Part shown: positions 1 through 9,141 of the stretch, piece by piece
Layout: each line of letters starts with the position of its first letter
How positions within the stretch are numbered: position 1 is the stretch's first letter
Source: Sulfitobacter sp. M05
GTDB taxonomy: Bacteria; Pseudomonadota; Alphaproteobacteria; Rhodobacterales; Rhodobacteraceae
Length of the DNA stretch: 64,000 nt
Direction of reading: 5' to 3'
Assembly: GCF_029285175.1 (NCBI RefSeq)
Contig: NZ_JABEDH010000004.1
Location: 169,901 to 233,900 of the forward strand
Made by a program: the position numbers and the translations under genes
Notes under the pieces: model-generated
Seen by the model: the letters and a program-made list of their open reading frames with translations, nothing else
What the model was told of the DNA's origin: nothing
Databases searched by the model: none

Positions 1-525
1 ATTGTAAATCTGGTTGGAAGCCCTGCTGAGGGCGACCTGTATACCACCATGCGGCTTGATTTTTCAAACCTGACTGGGGGGGGCATCCTGGGCGATGTCA
101 ACTGGAACACGGATATTGACACCTTGCGATACGCCGGTGATCTGCAGCAAGCGGGTGCGGATGCCGCTTTGTCGGGCAACGATGTAGTGATGGGCACCAA
201 CGCTGACGATTTTCTGAACGGGTCCATCGGAGAGGATATCCTCAACGGTTTGGCCGGGAACGATACTTTGAACGGTGGCGATCACGCGGATCAATTTGTA
301 TTTGTGAACGGATCGGGTGCTGATGTGATCGTGGACTTCGACGTCTCAGGTGGTGATTTCCTGAACATTCAGGACTTCGGCTTTGCCGATTTCGAGGCAA
401 TCATGGCTGCATCTTCGAATGTTGGCGCTGATGCACTGATCCAGCTTGATGCGGATGACAGCGTTACGTTGATCGGGGTGGACGTGAATGAGCTTACGGC
501 GGGCCACTTTGGCCTTCTGAGCTAG
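1..525 (+). CDS. RTX-type calcium-binding secreted protein, C-terminal part
   Basis: The frame is open at the left edge, so only the C-terminal 174 residues are seen; the ATG at 49 is internal. The middle carries a short run of glycine-aspartate nonapeptide repeats (GNDVVMGTNADDFLNG, GLAGNDTLNGG), the calcium-binding beta-roll signature of the RTX/hemolysin-type family. It is followed by a tail rich in D, F and small residues (DVIVDFDVSGGD...NIQDFGF) ending in GLLS, like the uncleaved C-terminal signals of type I (ABC-exporter) secretion. By family it would be exported directly to the outside. What the missing N-terminal part does (adhesin, protease, lipase) cannot be told. Few repeats are left, so the rest of the repeat block may be upstream. 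Confidence 0.85.
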   Translation: MVNLVGSPAEGDLYTTMRLDFSNLTGGGILGDVNWNTDIDTLRYAGDLQQAGADAALSGNDVVMGTNADDFLNGSIGEDILNGLAGNDTLNGGDHADQFVFVNGSGADVIVDFDVSGGDFLNIQDFGFADFEAIMAASSNVGADALIQLDADDSVTLIGVDVNELTAGHFGLLS

Positions 526-629
526 GAAGGACACAGAAAGTTCACAGAAACGGCTTCGTGCGGGATGGCCGCTCTTGTCCCTATACCGCCATCACAACTA
601 GCTTTACCTAGAGCCCGGACCAGCAGCAG

Positions 630-850
630 TTGAGGGAGGCAACGGGCCTAATGCGCCGTGGGTTCCTCTACCTCTTGGCGATCATGGATTGGCACAGCCG
701 CAACCTGCTGACCTGGCGGCTGTCAAACAGTATGGACGCGGATTTTTGTATAGAGGCCCTGAAAGAGGCTTTGGCCAAGCACGGCACGCCGGAGATCTTC
801 AACAGCAATCAACCAAGCCTGAAAACCACGGCATGGCCGCGCGCGAGCTC
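630..850 (+). pseudogene. IS3-family transposase (OrfB) remnant
   Basis: A fragment of the DDE catalytic domain of an IS3-group transposase is readable from about 645 to 815. RRGFLYLLAIMDWHSRN, WRLSNSMDADFCIEAL and KHGTPEIFNSNQ follow the family pattern up to the second catalytic aspartate region, where the usual FNTDQGSQ has decayed to FNSNQPS. Beyond this the reading frame loses similarity, and the N-terminal part and OrfA are absent. It is an old scar. It lies tail to tail with the decayed thioesterase on the other strand, whose 3' end runs into it. Confidence 0.8.
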
Positions 851-851
851 G

Positions 852-1605
852 TTACTCAGCGGTTGCTTGATGGTGCCAAGAACAGACATCCCTTTCGACC
901 ATTGAACCATGTGGTGCCGCCAGAAATGAGGATACCCGATCGACCATCGCAGCTGTCGGTCGTTCATGCAGGTCGTGTGCCCCCGACACAACGGTCAGAT
1001 CAAAAACTGCTGTGGTCAGAGCCTCCCAGCCAAGCGTTGCATCTGGCGTGACCAACGGATCGTCGATTCCGGCAAGTCCCAGAATTGGGATGTTCACCAT
1101 GTTCCCGGCCGAAGGCTCGTAAGCATTACACATTCGAAAATCTGCCTGCATGCTCGGCAGGATCAATTCTAATAGTTCCGGATATTGCATAACCTCTTCA
1201 AAGATCGGATTTATCCCGATGATGTCGGCAACCCCGGTTTCGGGGTTGTCCAGTTCGGGCAGCTGTTGTCGTGCATTCGGCATCGGGGAGCTAAGCATAA
1301 TGAGCCCGCTGGGCAACACGCCGATATGTTCAAACCTCAGCGCAATTTCATAGGCCATCCAGCCGCCCATGCTGGACCCCATACAGTAGAAAGGCTCATG
1401 TGCAGGGCTTCTAATTTCTGAAAAAACCCGGTCACACAGCTTTTCAAAATTGCTCTCCGGCGGATCATCCCGACGCGGGCCGCGTCCGGGCAATGGAACC
1501 GGGTGTATTTCTGCATCTGCACCGATCAAAGGCTGCTATGCCATGAAACAAGCAGAATCTGCACCCGCCTGAGGAAGGCAAAACCTGTGGCTTGGACATA
1601 TGCAT
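852..1605 (-). pseudogene. type II thioesterase (GrsT/RifR family), degenerate
   Basis: The frame from 1529 to 852 encodes an alpha/beta-hydrolase of the type II thioesterase family: PVPLPGRGPRRD, the nucleophile elbow GSSMGGWMAYEIA with the catalytic Ser, an Asp region (GLAGIDDPLVTP) and GAHDLHE with the catalytic His. The family N-terminus (LFCFPHAGG...) is missing from this frame. A matching piece, CRFCLFHG, lies just upstream in another frame that starts with ATG at 1605 or 1599, only a few bases after the peptidase stop. About 20 residues are also lost between the two pieces, so the gene has suffered a frameshift plus deletion. The C-terminus runs into an IS3 remnant. Such enzymes clean misprimed carrier proteins in NRPS/PKS clusters, but no such cluster is seen here. 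Confidence 0.7.
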
Positions 1606-1613
1606 CCCGCCGT

Positions 1614-2729
1614 TCAGTCTTTGACACGAAGCTGCGGTATCGTGCGGTCCATACCCGACAGAACTTCGGCACCGTCGGGATGTTGATACACAATGTCTTC
1701 GAGGCGAATGCCGAATGTGTCTTTCAGATAGATACCCGGTTCGATGGAAAAGACGTTGCCTGCCACCAGCGGTTGCTTGAAATTCGCGGCAATGTAGGGC
1801 GGTTCATGCACATCAATACCTAAACCATGCCCTGTCCGGTGTAAAAACTCCGGGCCAAATCCGGCATCTGTGATCACCTTGCGGGCAGCGTGATCAATAT
1901 CGCTGCACAAAGCACCGGGCAGGGCGGCGGCTTTGGCGGCCTGAACAGCTTGTTCGACAATCCCCGCAACTTGCAAAAATTGTGAACTAGGTTTGGAACC
2001 GTACCATGCACATCGTGTCATATCCGAAGGGTATCCGTTTAAACGACATCCCGCGTCGATCAATACGGGCATCTCTGGTCGCAGCGTGCTGGACCCTGTG
2101 TGGTGATGCGGGAAAGCACTGTTTGCACCAAAAGCTACTGTGCAAAATGCGATTTCGGCTCCATTGGCTTTGTAGTGCCCAACAAGGATGTCGCGCAGAT
2201 CCCTCTCGGACATGCCGCTGTGAATAGCGTCAAACGCCACCTTAAACGCCGCGTCGTTCAACAGCGCACTTTCGCGCAGCAGCTTGTGTTCTTCGGCGTC
2301 TTTTTCGGCACGCAAAGCACCTACGGTGTCTGCCGTAAACCGATGTGTTGGGTTCTTGAGTTGATCTAACAAAAGAAACACGAAATCGGCTCGCATCATT
2401 TCATCCAGCACGATATTTAGACCAGCATCCGTAGCGTTGATCGTCTTCAAAAGATCTGTCAAAGCAGCATGCGGTCCGTCCGCATCCCTCCAGACGAAAA
2501 AGGGGACGTCGGGGCATTGTATGCGGGATGCATCTGCGTTGAGCTGCGGCATTAACACACCAATATGGTCGGCAGTCACCAGCGCCATAACCGGGCGTTC
2601 ATCCCCATGTGGTGTCAACCCTAGCAACCACTGCATGTGGCTGCTAGGACCAAGAGCGACAAGATCCGTTTTCGTATCGGTCATCCGTTGACGTAAGCGC
2701 GCCAGTCTGTTTCCTGCAATATCAGCCAT
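1614..2729 (-). CDS. M24B metallopeptidase (Xaa-Pro aminopeptidase/dipeptidase-like)
   Basis: A 371-residue protein with a creatinase-like N-terminal domain and a C-terminal pita-bread M24 peptidase domain. All five metal ligands can be recognised: Asp in VLIDAGCRLNG, Asp in SDMTR, His in HRTGHGLGIDVHE, Glu in FSIEPGIYL and Glu in RLEDIV. Family enzymes cleave X-Pro bonds or related substrates in the cytoplasm. The ATG at 2729 is preceded by a strong GGAGG ribosome site. It lies downstream of, and on the same strand as, a dipeptide-type ABC importer and an XRE-cupin regulator. This suggests it processes what that importer brings in, but the exact substrate is unknown. Confidence 0.85.
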   Translation of the reverse strand: MADIAGNRLARLRQRMTDTKTDLVALGPSSHMQWLLGLTPHGDERPVMALVTADHIGVLMPQLNADASRIQCPDVPFFVWRDADGPHAALTDLLKTINATDAGLNIVLDEMMRADFVFLLLDQLKNPTHRFTADTVGALRAEKDAEEHKLLRESALLNDAAFKVAFDAIHSGMSERDLRDILVGHYKANGAEIAFCTVAFGANSAFPHHHTGSSTLRPEMPVLIDAGCRLNGYPSDMTRCAWYGSKPSSQFLQVAGIVEQAVQAAKAAALPGALCSDIDHAARKVITDAGFGPEFLHRTGHGLGIDVHEPPYIAANFKQPLVAGNVFSIEPGIYLKDTFGIRLEDIVYQHPDGAEVLSGMDRTIPQLRVKD

Positions 2730-2762
2730 AAGAAACCTCCAGAATGACAGAGTGTGTAAACC

Positions 2763-3365
2763 TCAGCCGCTTTGGCCTGGCAGCCGGTTTTTTGAAGCGC
2801 CTTGCAGCACAACCAGCGTTCCGGTCCACAGCATATGCGCCGGTGTCTCGCCCAACGTCCTCCACGAATGCGGGATCATGCCGTTGTAGTGCAGACTGTC
2901 ACCTTCGCGCAGCGTAAATGCCTCTCCATCCAATGTCTTTTCGATGGATCCGCTGAGAATATAAATGAACTCTTCGCCTTCGTGCTGAAACGTTTCAGAT
3001 TGAAAATTTGGCGGGCAATTCATGATAAAAGCCGAAAGTTCGTGACCGGGAAACTCGGAGCTTAAGGCCTCATAGGAGACGCCTGTGTCGGAGATCGAGA
3101 ACTTGGGCCGCTGCTTGGCATAGGATACGGAATCTCCTGGTTTTGGTCGCGCGACAAAATAGTCTAGGCCGAGGTCCAATGCATGAGAAATCTGCGCTAG
3201 AGTTCCAAGAGACGGGGTCGCATTGCCCCGCTCGACCTGAGATAAATAGCCCACAGACATGCCCGCTTTCTCGCACAGCTCTTTGAGCGTCAAATTCCGC
3301 CGTTGACGGCATTTACGAATGAGTTGCCCCAGTTTGGCTGGCTCGATCTTTTCATTACCTGTCAT
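2763..3365 (-). CDS. XRE-family regulator with C-terminal cupin domain
   Basis: 200 residues. Residues about 10-65 form a lambda-repressor-type helix-turn-helix (LGQLIRKCRQRRNLTLKEL, GMSVGYLSQVERGNATPS). Residues about 115-185 form a small cupin barrel (HEGEEFIYILSGSIE, REGDSLHYNGMIPHSWR) that in this family senses a small ligand. Such regulators commonly control uptake and breakdown of amines, amino acids or peptides next to their own gene. Here it sits between the dipeptide-type ABC importer and the M24 peptidase, all on the same strand, so it is a likely local regulator of this cluster. Confidence 0.85.
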   Translation of the reverse strand: MTGNEKIEPAKLGQLIRKCRQRRNLTLKELCEKAGMSVGYLSQVERGNATPSLGTLAQISHALDLGLDYFVARPKPGDSVSYAKQRPKFSISDTGVSYEALSSEFPGHELSAFIMNCPPNFQSETFQHEGEEFIYILSGSIEKTLDGEAFTLREGDSLHYNGMIPHSWRTLGETPAHMLWTGTLVVLQGASKNRLPGQSG

Positions 3366-3437
3366 ATCACAGCCCAGTCTTCAAAGTTATGTGGCATTGT
3401 GTAGTCGAAAGGGCGAATATGCAAAAGACGTACCCCT

Positions 3438-5129
3438 TTACCCGGACAATTGGGACAACCGCGGCATGAGGTCAAGCAGCTGGGCTGTATAGTCTTGTTG
3501 CGGGTTGGTGAACAAAGTTTCGGTGTCCTGCACTTCGATCAATTTTCCTTGTTTCATAACGCCAACACGGTCACACATTTGGCGCACCACTGGTAAGTCG
3601 TGGCTGATAAATAGCATCGTCAAACCTAAGTGTTCCTGTAGATCTTTGAGAATGTTCAGGATCTGCGCTTGAATTGAAACGTCCAAAGCACTTGTCGGCT
3701 CGTCACAGATTAAAAACCGTGGCTGTGTGGCCAAGGCGCGGGCAATTGAGATGCGCTGGCGCTGGCCCCCCGAAAATTCATGCGGATATTTGGACGCTGC
3801 CGCGCGGGTCAGCCCTACACGGTCCAATAGTTCATGCACCCGATTGCTTACTTGATCCCGGGGTAGTAATTTGTGGTGTAGCAGCGGCTCGGCGACGATG
3901 CTTTCCACCTTCATACGCGGATTCAAGCTTGAAAACGGATCTTGAAAAATCATCTGGATTTGCTTGCGGTAGTTTGCCAATTGCTCCGACGACATTGCTG
4001 TAACGTCTTCGCCATCAAAATAGACTTGACCGTCATCAACAGGCAGGAGTGTGCCGATCATTCGGGCCACAGTAGATTTGCCAGATCCGCTTTCGCCAAC
4101 GAGGCCGAATACTTCACCATCCTTAATGTCGAAAGAGACCTCATCGGCGGCAGTAAAATATTTGCGGCGCGAGGGCAGGATAGCGGACTTTTCAAGGAAA
4201 TTCTTGGTGATACCTTTGACTTCAAGCAGCTTGCCCGACTTGGACAATTCAGACTTTTCCCAATTTCGCGCAAGATCTTCAATTTCAAACTTCGTGTCTC
4301 GGTCGCCGTAGCTGACCTGCGGAAAGCGGTGTAGTTTGACCATCGGGCGTGGCACAGCAGAGATTAGCGATTTGGTGTACGAGTGTGCGGGTGCGCCTAA
4401 CACCTGATCCGTAGTGCCGCTTTCCACCACCTTGCCAGAGTACATAACCGTCACTTGTTCTGTGGTGTCTGCAATCACCCCCATGTCGTGAGTTACAAGG
4501 ATCACACCCACCTGCGTCTCGCGTGCAAGTTCTTTGATCAAGTCCAACACCTGCGCCTGAATAGAAACATCAAGCGCTGTCGTCGGTTCGTCCGCCACGA
4601 TGACAGACGGTTCGGAACATAGAGCAAGCGCGATGACGACGCGCTGCCGCATACCACCTGAGAACTGATGTGGATATTGGTCAAAACGTGTGGTCGGGTC
4701 GGGGATTGATACGCGGTCCAGTAAGCTCAACGCACGTGCGCGTGCTTCACTGGCAGATACCTTAAGATGCAGTTGGATGGTTTCAACAAGCTGTTCACCA
4801 ATGGTGAATAGCGGGTTAAGCGAGGTTAGCGGGTCTTGAAAGATCATGCCAATTTCGTGGCCGCGAATAGCGCGCTTTTCGTCCATGTTCAGGTTGTCGA
4901 TGCGGCGGCCTTTAAGCCAGATTTCACCTGATGCGATACGCGCAGGGTCATCCAGCAGGCCAATCACCGCATTGCCGGTCATCGACTTACCTGCACCGCT
5001 TTCGCCCACAACGCCGCGGATTTCACCGGGGCGAATGTCATAGGTCACGTTCTCAACCGGTTTGATCAGCCCGTGGCGGGTCGGAATTTCGACAGTAAGG
5101 TTACGGATGGACAGTACAGGTTCGGTCAT
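3438..5129 (-). CDS. peptide ABC transporter, fused double ATP-binding protein
   Basis: 563 residues holding two complete ABC ATPase modules in tandem, equivalent to DppD and DppF fused, as in GsiA. Module one has Walker A GESGAGKSM, signature FSGGMRQRV and Walker B VIVADEPTTALD. Module two has GESGSGKST, FSGGQRQRI and FLICDEPTSALD. An oligopeptide-transporter C-terminal segment follows the first module (MYSGKVVESGTTDQVLGAPAHSYT). The start overlaps the end of the upstream permease gene (5126-5129), so translation is coupled. It powers import of di/oligopeptides, glutathione or a similar substrate; the substrate cannot be fixed from sequence. Confidence 0.92.
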   Translation of the reverse strand: MTEPVLSIRNLTVEIPTRHGLIKPVENVTYDIRPGEIRGVVGESGAGKSMTGNAVIGLLDDPARIASGEIWLKGRRIDNLNMDEKRAIRGHEIGMIFQDPLTSLNPLFTIGEQLVETIQLHLKVSASEARARALSLLDRVSIPDPTTRFDQYPHQFSGGMRQRVVIALALCSEPSVIVADEPTTALDVSIQAQVLDLIKELARETQVGVILVTHDMGVIADTTEQVTVMYSGKVVESGTTDQVLGAPAHSYTKSLISAVPRPMVKLHRFPQVSYGDRDTKFEIEDLARNWEKSELSKSGKLLEVKGITKNFLEKSAILPSRRKYFTAADEVSFDIKDGEVFGLVGESGSGKSTVARMIGTLLPVDDGQVYFDGEDVTAMSSEQLANYRKQIQMIFQDPFSSLNPRMKVESIVAEPLLHHKLLPRDQVSNRVHELLDRVGLTRAAASKYPHEFSGGQRQRISIARALATQPRFLICDEPTSALDVSIQAQILNILKDLQEHLGLTMLFISHDLPVVRQMCDRVGVMKQGKLIEVQDTETLFTNPQQDYTAQLLDLMPRLSQLSG

Positions 5130-6088
5130 TTCAGCCTCGGGTTCAGTGCATCACGCAGCCAATCACCCAGCATGTTCACGCTCAATGCCAGTGCCAGCAG
5201 GGTGCAGGCAGGGAAAAACAAGATCCACCATTCACCCGAAAACAGATAACCTTGGCCGACACGGATCAAAGTCCCCAATGACGGTTGCGTCGGTGGTGCG
5301 CCGACACCCAGAAAGCTAAGCGTGGCCTCCGCAATAATTGCCAAGGCAAGCGAAATGGTGGCGATTACCAGCACCGGCGACAGTATGTTGGGCAATATGT
5401 GGCGCATCATAATGGCCGAGGGCCGACGCCCGATCAGACGTGCTGCGGATACATAGTCTTTGTTCTTTTCAACCAGCGTAGCCCCGCGCACGACCCTTGC
5501 AAATTGTACCCAATCACTCAGGCCAATGGCGAGGATCAGCACCCAGATCGCCATTTGATCGCGATGCTCAATCGGGGTGATCCCCTTGGCCACGCCAAAG
5601 ATCAGCATCGCTACAAGGATCGACGGAAATGTCAGCTGCACGTCAGCGATCCGCATGATCAGACTGTCGATCCAGCCACCAAAGTATCCGGCGAGCAAGC
5701 CCAAAAAGATGCCCAAAACCACCGCAAACAACACGGCTGAAAATCCTACAAATAGTGAAATTCGCATGCCATAAAGGATGGTGGAAAACACATCGCGGCC
5801 TTGATCGTCTGTGCCCAGCAAAAAACTCTCGCCGGTAAAGGCGTTGGGGGTCATAGGCGGTGTGAAGCCGTTCATCAGGTTTAATGATGCGGGATCAAAT
5901 GGGTTGGTAGGCGCGATGAAGGGTGCCAAGACCGAAGACAGAATGAGCAGGGCCGCACCCATCGCGGAAACCATAGCCACAGGCGAGCGGCGAAAGGCAT
6001 AGAACAGATCACTGTCCATCGCGCGGCGCAGTTGTGAAGGAGCGGCAGGAGGCAGGCTACTTTGAGCCGCGTTGGGTTGATCGGTCAC
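5126..6088 (-). CDS. peptide ABC transporter permease, DppC type
   Basis: 320 residues with an N-terminal cytoplasmic leader, a first membrane helix near residues 35-55 and a permease core with several further helices. The family loop that docks the ATPase is visible (DYVSAARLIGRRPSAIMMRHILPN). The conserved N-terminal segment with LGTDDQGRDVFSTILYGMR is typical of DppC/OppC/GsiD. Both ends overlap neighbours by four bases, indicating one transcript with coupled translation. It forms the inner-membrane channel together with the DppB-type permease upstream. Confidence 0.92.
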   Translation of the reverse strand: MTDQPNAAQSSLPPAAPSQLRRAMDSDLFYAFRRSPVAMVSAMGAALLILSSVLAPFIAPTNPFDPASLNLMNGFTPPMTPNAFTGESFLLGTDDQGRDVFSTILYGMRISLFVGFSAVLFAVVLGIFLGLLAGYFGGWIDSLIMRIADVQLTFPSILVAMLIFGVAKGITPIEHRDQMAIWVLILAIGLSDWVQFARVVRGATLVEKNKDYVSAARLIGRRPSAIMMRHILPNILSPVLVIATISLALAIIAEATLSFLGVGAPPTQPSLGTLIRVGQGYLFSGEWWILFFPACTLLALALSVNMLGDWLRDALNPRLK

Positions 6089-7056
6089 TTTGCAGCAGTC
6101 CTTAAACGAGGGTCGATGAAGGCATAGAGAATATCAACAAACAGATTGATCACGACGAACATCACAGAGATCATCATCAGATAGGCAGCCATGATCGGGA
6201 TATCGACAAACTGGATTGCATTGATAAACAGCAGACCCAAACCGGGCCATTGAAAAACAGTCTCGGTGATAATGGCAAAGGCGATGATGGCCCCCAGTTG
6301 CAAACCGATCACCGTAATGACTGGCACCATGGTATTCTTGAGGGCGTGGCGAAAGTTGATGACACGGTCGCTCAAGCCTCGGGCGCGGGCAAAACGGATA
6401 TAGTCTTGACGCAACACCTCAAGCATCTCGGAACGGACAAGCCGCATGATCAGCGTCATCTGATACAGACCTAAAGTTATCGAAGGCAAGATCAGCGCCT
6501 TAAGGCCCGATTCAGTCAAGAAGCCAGTCGTCCACGACCCGATGTGTACAACATCGCCACGGCCAAAGCTGGGCAACCACCCTAAGGTCACGGAAAACAG
6601 GTAGATCAGCAAGATACCAATCAAAAATGTAGGCAGAGACACCCCAATCAGCGAGGTCGACATAATGAAATTCGCGGCAAACCCGTCGCGGCGAATGGCG
6701 GTGAACACGCCCAGTACAATCCCCAAAGCCACGGCAAACAGGGCCGATAGGGCGGCCAGCTCCAGCGTTGCGGGCGCGCGCTCCATCAGGATCACAGACA
6801 CTTGCCGACCCTGACGGTAGCTAACTCCAAAATTGCCTTGGACTGCTTCGGTCAGAAACCGGAAATATTGAACCGGCACCGATTTATCCAGACCCAGTTG
6901 GCTTCGCAAACGCTCGACGTCTTCCATCGTGCGTTCCTGACCCAGCATATTTTCGACAGGATCGCCTACAAAGGTGAACATCGAGAATGCAATGGCACCA
7001 GTGACCAACAGCACCAGCAGGGACTGCAAAACACGTTTGAAGATAAAATGCAGCAT
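6085..7056 (-). CDS. peptide ABC transporter permease, DppB type
   Basis: 323 residues. The start is taken at the ATG at 7056 (MLHFIFKRVLQSLLVLLVT), which gives the typical family N-terminus. A longer in-frame form from a TTG at 7086 adds ten residues unlike the family. It has an N-terminal helix, the periplasmic segment with DPVENMLGQ and QLGLDKSVPVQYF, and five further helices with the ATPase-docking loop DYIRFARARGLSDRVINFRHALKN. It pairs with the DppC-type permease. A stem-loop separates it from the binding-protein gene upstream, which probably lowers permease expression relative to the binding protein. Confidence 0.9.
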   Translation of the reverse strand: MLHFIFKRVLQSLLVLLVTGAIAFSMFTFVGDPVENMLGQERTMEDVERLRSQLGLDKSVPVQYFRFLTEAVQGNFGVSYRQGRQVSVILMERAPATLELAALSALFAVALGIVLGVFTAIRRDGFAANFIMSTSLIGVSLPTFLIGILLIYLFSVTLGWLPSFGRGDVVHIGSWTTGFLTESGLKALILPSITLGLYQMTLIMRLVRSEMLEVLRQDYIRFARARGLSDRVINFRHALKNTMVPVITVIGLQLGAIIAFAIITETVFQWPGLGLLFINAIQFVDIPIMAAYLMMISVMFVVINLFVDILYAFIDPRLRTAAK

Positions 7057-7159
7057 CTTGAAGCTTTCTGTGCCCATGCAGCGCAAGGGCTACATAGCAG
7101 TTTTACAGATCATTTACAGAGAGACAGCGCGCCTATGATGTCCGTGCCAGCAAAGGAAA

Positions 7160-7188
7160 AGGTCGCCCGCAACAGGTACGGGCGACCT
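7160..7188 (-). terminator. intercistronic stem-loop after the binding-protein gene
   Basis: A perfect 10-bp stem (7160-7169 pairing with 7179-7188) with a 9-base loop, followed on the minus strand by TTTTCCTTT, lies a few bases after the stop of the substrate-binding-protein gene. It could terminate part of the transcripts or protect the 3' end of the binding-protein mRNA, either of which would make binding protein more abundant than permeases. Confidence 0.7.
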
Positions 7189-7196
7189 GGATCAAT

Positions 7197-8777
7197 TTAC
7201 TTCATCGTGAAATATTTGACCCTTGGCTGATCTTCTGGATCAACTTCAATTCCAACACCATCGCTCATGCCCCAGTTCAACACTTGGTGGTGAATTGGTA
7301 CATAAAGCTGCTCGTCTTGGATTGTGCGCCAAATGCTGGCGATGTCTGCGTTACGCGCATCCAGATCCGTGTTTGACGCAAGTGATTCAATCTTGGCGTC
7401 CAGATCGTCATTGTCAAAACCTGTACCATTCCATGTGCCAATATCGCTTTCGCGGCCATGCACCAGGAAGTTAAAGATGTACTCGGAATCATAGGTAGGC
7501 ACGCCCCAACCCAACATATAGAAGTCGGTCTTGCCATCTGTGATCAGCGGGAAGTGCTGTGCCTTTGGCTTCGCGTCAAGGTTCACTTTGACACCAATCT
7601 GACCCAGCATTCCAACGGCCGCCTGACAGATCGCCTCATCGTTGATGTAGCGGTCATTGGGACAATCCAAGCGGATAGAGAAACCATCGGCATAACCAGC
7701 CTCAGACATCAGCGCCTTGGCACCATCAACGTCCGTGCTGCTCTCAGCGTCCATCTCGGCAGTCCAGCCATTCACGAAAGGCGGTGCAATCATTCCTGCG
7801 GGCACTGACTGACCACGCATCACAACCTGACGGATCGCATCGCGGTTGATCGCCATCGACATCGCCTTGCGCACGCGCACATCAGCCAGCGGGTTTTTAC
7901 CGTCTACGTTATCCGCTTCGATGTCATCGGCACCTTGGTTCATGCCGAAAAAGATAACGCGGTTTTGTGGTGCTTGCTTAACCGTCAGCCCATCAGCGCT
8001 GTCAACACGAGCCAAATCCTGTACCGGCATGTCCTGAAGGAAGTTCACTTCACCAGACAACAACGCGGCTACACGGGTCGCGGCGTTTTGGATGGGAGTA
8101 TAGATGATCTCGCTGACTTCCATGGGGAACTCATCGCGGCCCCAATAGTCATCGTTGCGGGTCATGACTGTTTTTACGTCCGGTTCACGGCTCACCAGTT
8201 TGTAAGCGCCTGTGCCGTTAACATTCGTCGTCGCAAAAGTGATCTCGCCACCTTCAAAATCCTGAACTTTGGTGGTGTTGTTTGCCTCTGTCCAACCTTT
8301 ATCCATGATGAACAGATTTGTCAGGTTGGAGGGCAGGATCGGGTTTGGACCGTCTGTCTCAATCTCGATTGTGTGATCGCCCGTTGCACGCACCGCAGTG
8401 ATAGAGCCGATCAGCTCTTTCATGTCTGAGGTGGGCTGTTTTGCACGCTCAAAGCTGAACACAACGTCTTCGGCTGTCAAGTCTGCGCCGTCGTGGAATT
8501 TTACACCTTTGCGCAAGTTAAAGACCCAGATATTCGGGTTTTCGGCACTTGGCGCCCAATCTGTGGCCAATGTTGGAACAAAATTGCCATCGGTGTCGCG
8601 GATGATCAGCGGCTCATACATCTGGTGACGCATGGTGTGACTTGGACCCTCGTTTTGGGAGTGCGGATCAAGCGTCAAAGCGTCTCCTGCACGGGCCCAA
8701 CGGAGCGTTTCAGCATTAACCATAGCCGCCGACGACATCAGCGCTGCGATTGCTAGAATTCTAGATGTTTTTTTCAT
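7197..8777 (-). CDS. peptide ABC transporter substrate-binding protein (SBP family 5)
   Basis: 526 residues beginning with a clear Sec signal peptide (MKKTSRILAIAALMSSAAMVNA, cleavage after ANA-like NAE). The mature protein shows the family 5 pattern: TLDPHSQNEGPSHTMRHQMYEPL, FHDGADLTAEDVVFSFERA and VRKAMSMAINRDAIRQ. An AGAGG ribosome site precedes the ATG. It is the periplasmic receptor of the importer encoded downstream and the first gene of the operon. The ligand (dipeptide, glutathione, opine or other) is not determined. The upstream 360 bases are AT-rich and contain repeated GTAGACA sites. Confidence 0.92.
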   Translation of the reverse strand: MKKTSRILAIAALMSSAAMVNAETLRWARAGDALTLDPHSQNEGPSHTMRHQMYEPLIIRDTDGNFVPTLATDWAPSAENPNIWVFNLRKGVKFHDGADLTAEDVVFSFERAKQPTSDMKELIGSITAVRATGDHTIEIETDGPNPILPSNLTNLFIMDKGWTEANNTTKVQDFEGGEITFATTNVNGTGAYKLVSREPDVKTVMTRNDDYWGRDEFPMEVSEIIYTPIQNAATRVAALLSGEVNFLQDMPVQDLARVDSADGLTVKQAPQNRVIFFGMNQGADDIEADNVDGKNPLADVRVRKAMSMAINRDAIRQVVMRGQSVPAGMIAPPFVNGWTAEMDAESSTDVDGAKALMSEAGYADGFSIRLDCPNDRYINDEAICQAAVGMLGQIGVKVNLDAKPKAQHFPLITDGKTDFYMLGWGVPTYDSEYIFNFLVHGRESDIGTWNGTGFDNDDLDAKIESLASNTDLDARNADIASIWRTIQDEQLYVPIHHQVLNWGMSDGVGIEVDPEDQPRVKYFTMK

Positions 8778-9010
8778 GGTAACCTCTCTGTTCGTGATTT
8801 TTTATTCAAGCAGCCGGGTTTGATCTTCGTACCAACTGCTATTTTTAGAAAATTTATTCCGTTGTTTCCCCAAATCAAAGTTATAGATCACAAGGCTCCC
8901 AGAATTGCTTATTTCGAGATATCATCGGGTTGCAGATCCCGCGATGCCAGAAACCAAAGGCGTTCCTCGCAACCATAAGAAAAATATTTAATCTAAACAA
9001 TAATTATTTT

Positions 9011-9118
9011 TGTCTACCTGATTTGCATTGTCGACGACGATAAATCCATTCGACACTTGTAGACATGGCAAATCCATCATTTTCAAAAGAAAAGGACCGA
9101 CGGGATATAGTGTAGACA
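9011..9118. promoter_or_regulatory. upstream region of the peptide importer with three GTAGACA sites
   Basis: The 360 bases between the binding-protein gene and the IS scar (8778-9141) hold no gene and are strongly AT-rich, as expected for a promoter region. GTAGACA occurs at 9059-9065 and 9112-9118 on the plus strand and inverted at 9011-9017. The two plus copies sit in the longer direct repeat TGTAGACATG. Spacings of about 50 bases suggest operator sites on similar DNA faces. The XRE-cupin regulator of the same cluster is the obvious but unproven candidate to bind them. Confidence 0.4.
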
Positions 9119-9141
9119 TGACGTATATATCACCATTGAGG

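Noticed and set aside
1503..1823. 106-codon plus-strand frame over the thioesterase/peptidase junction
   Set aside because: It is antisense to two recognised minus-strand genes and has no domain.
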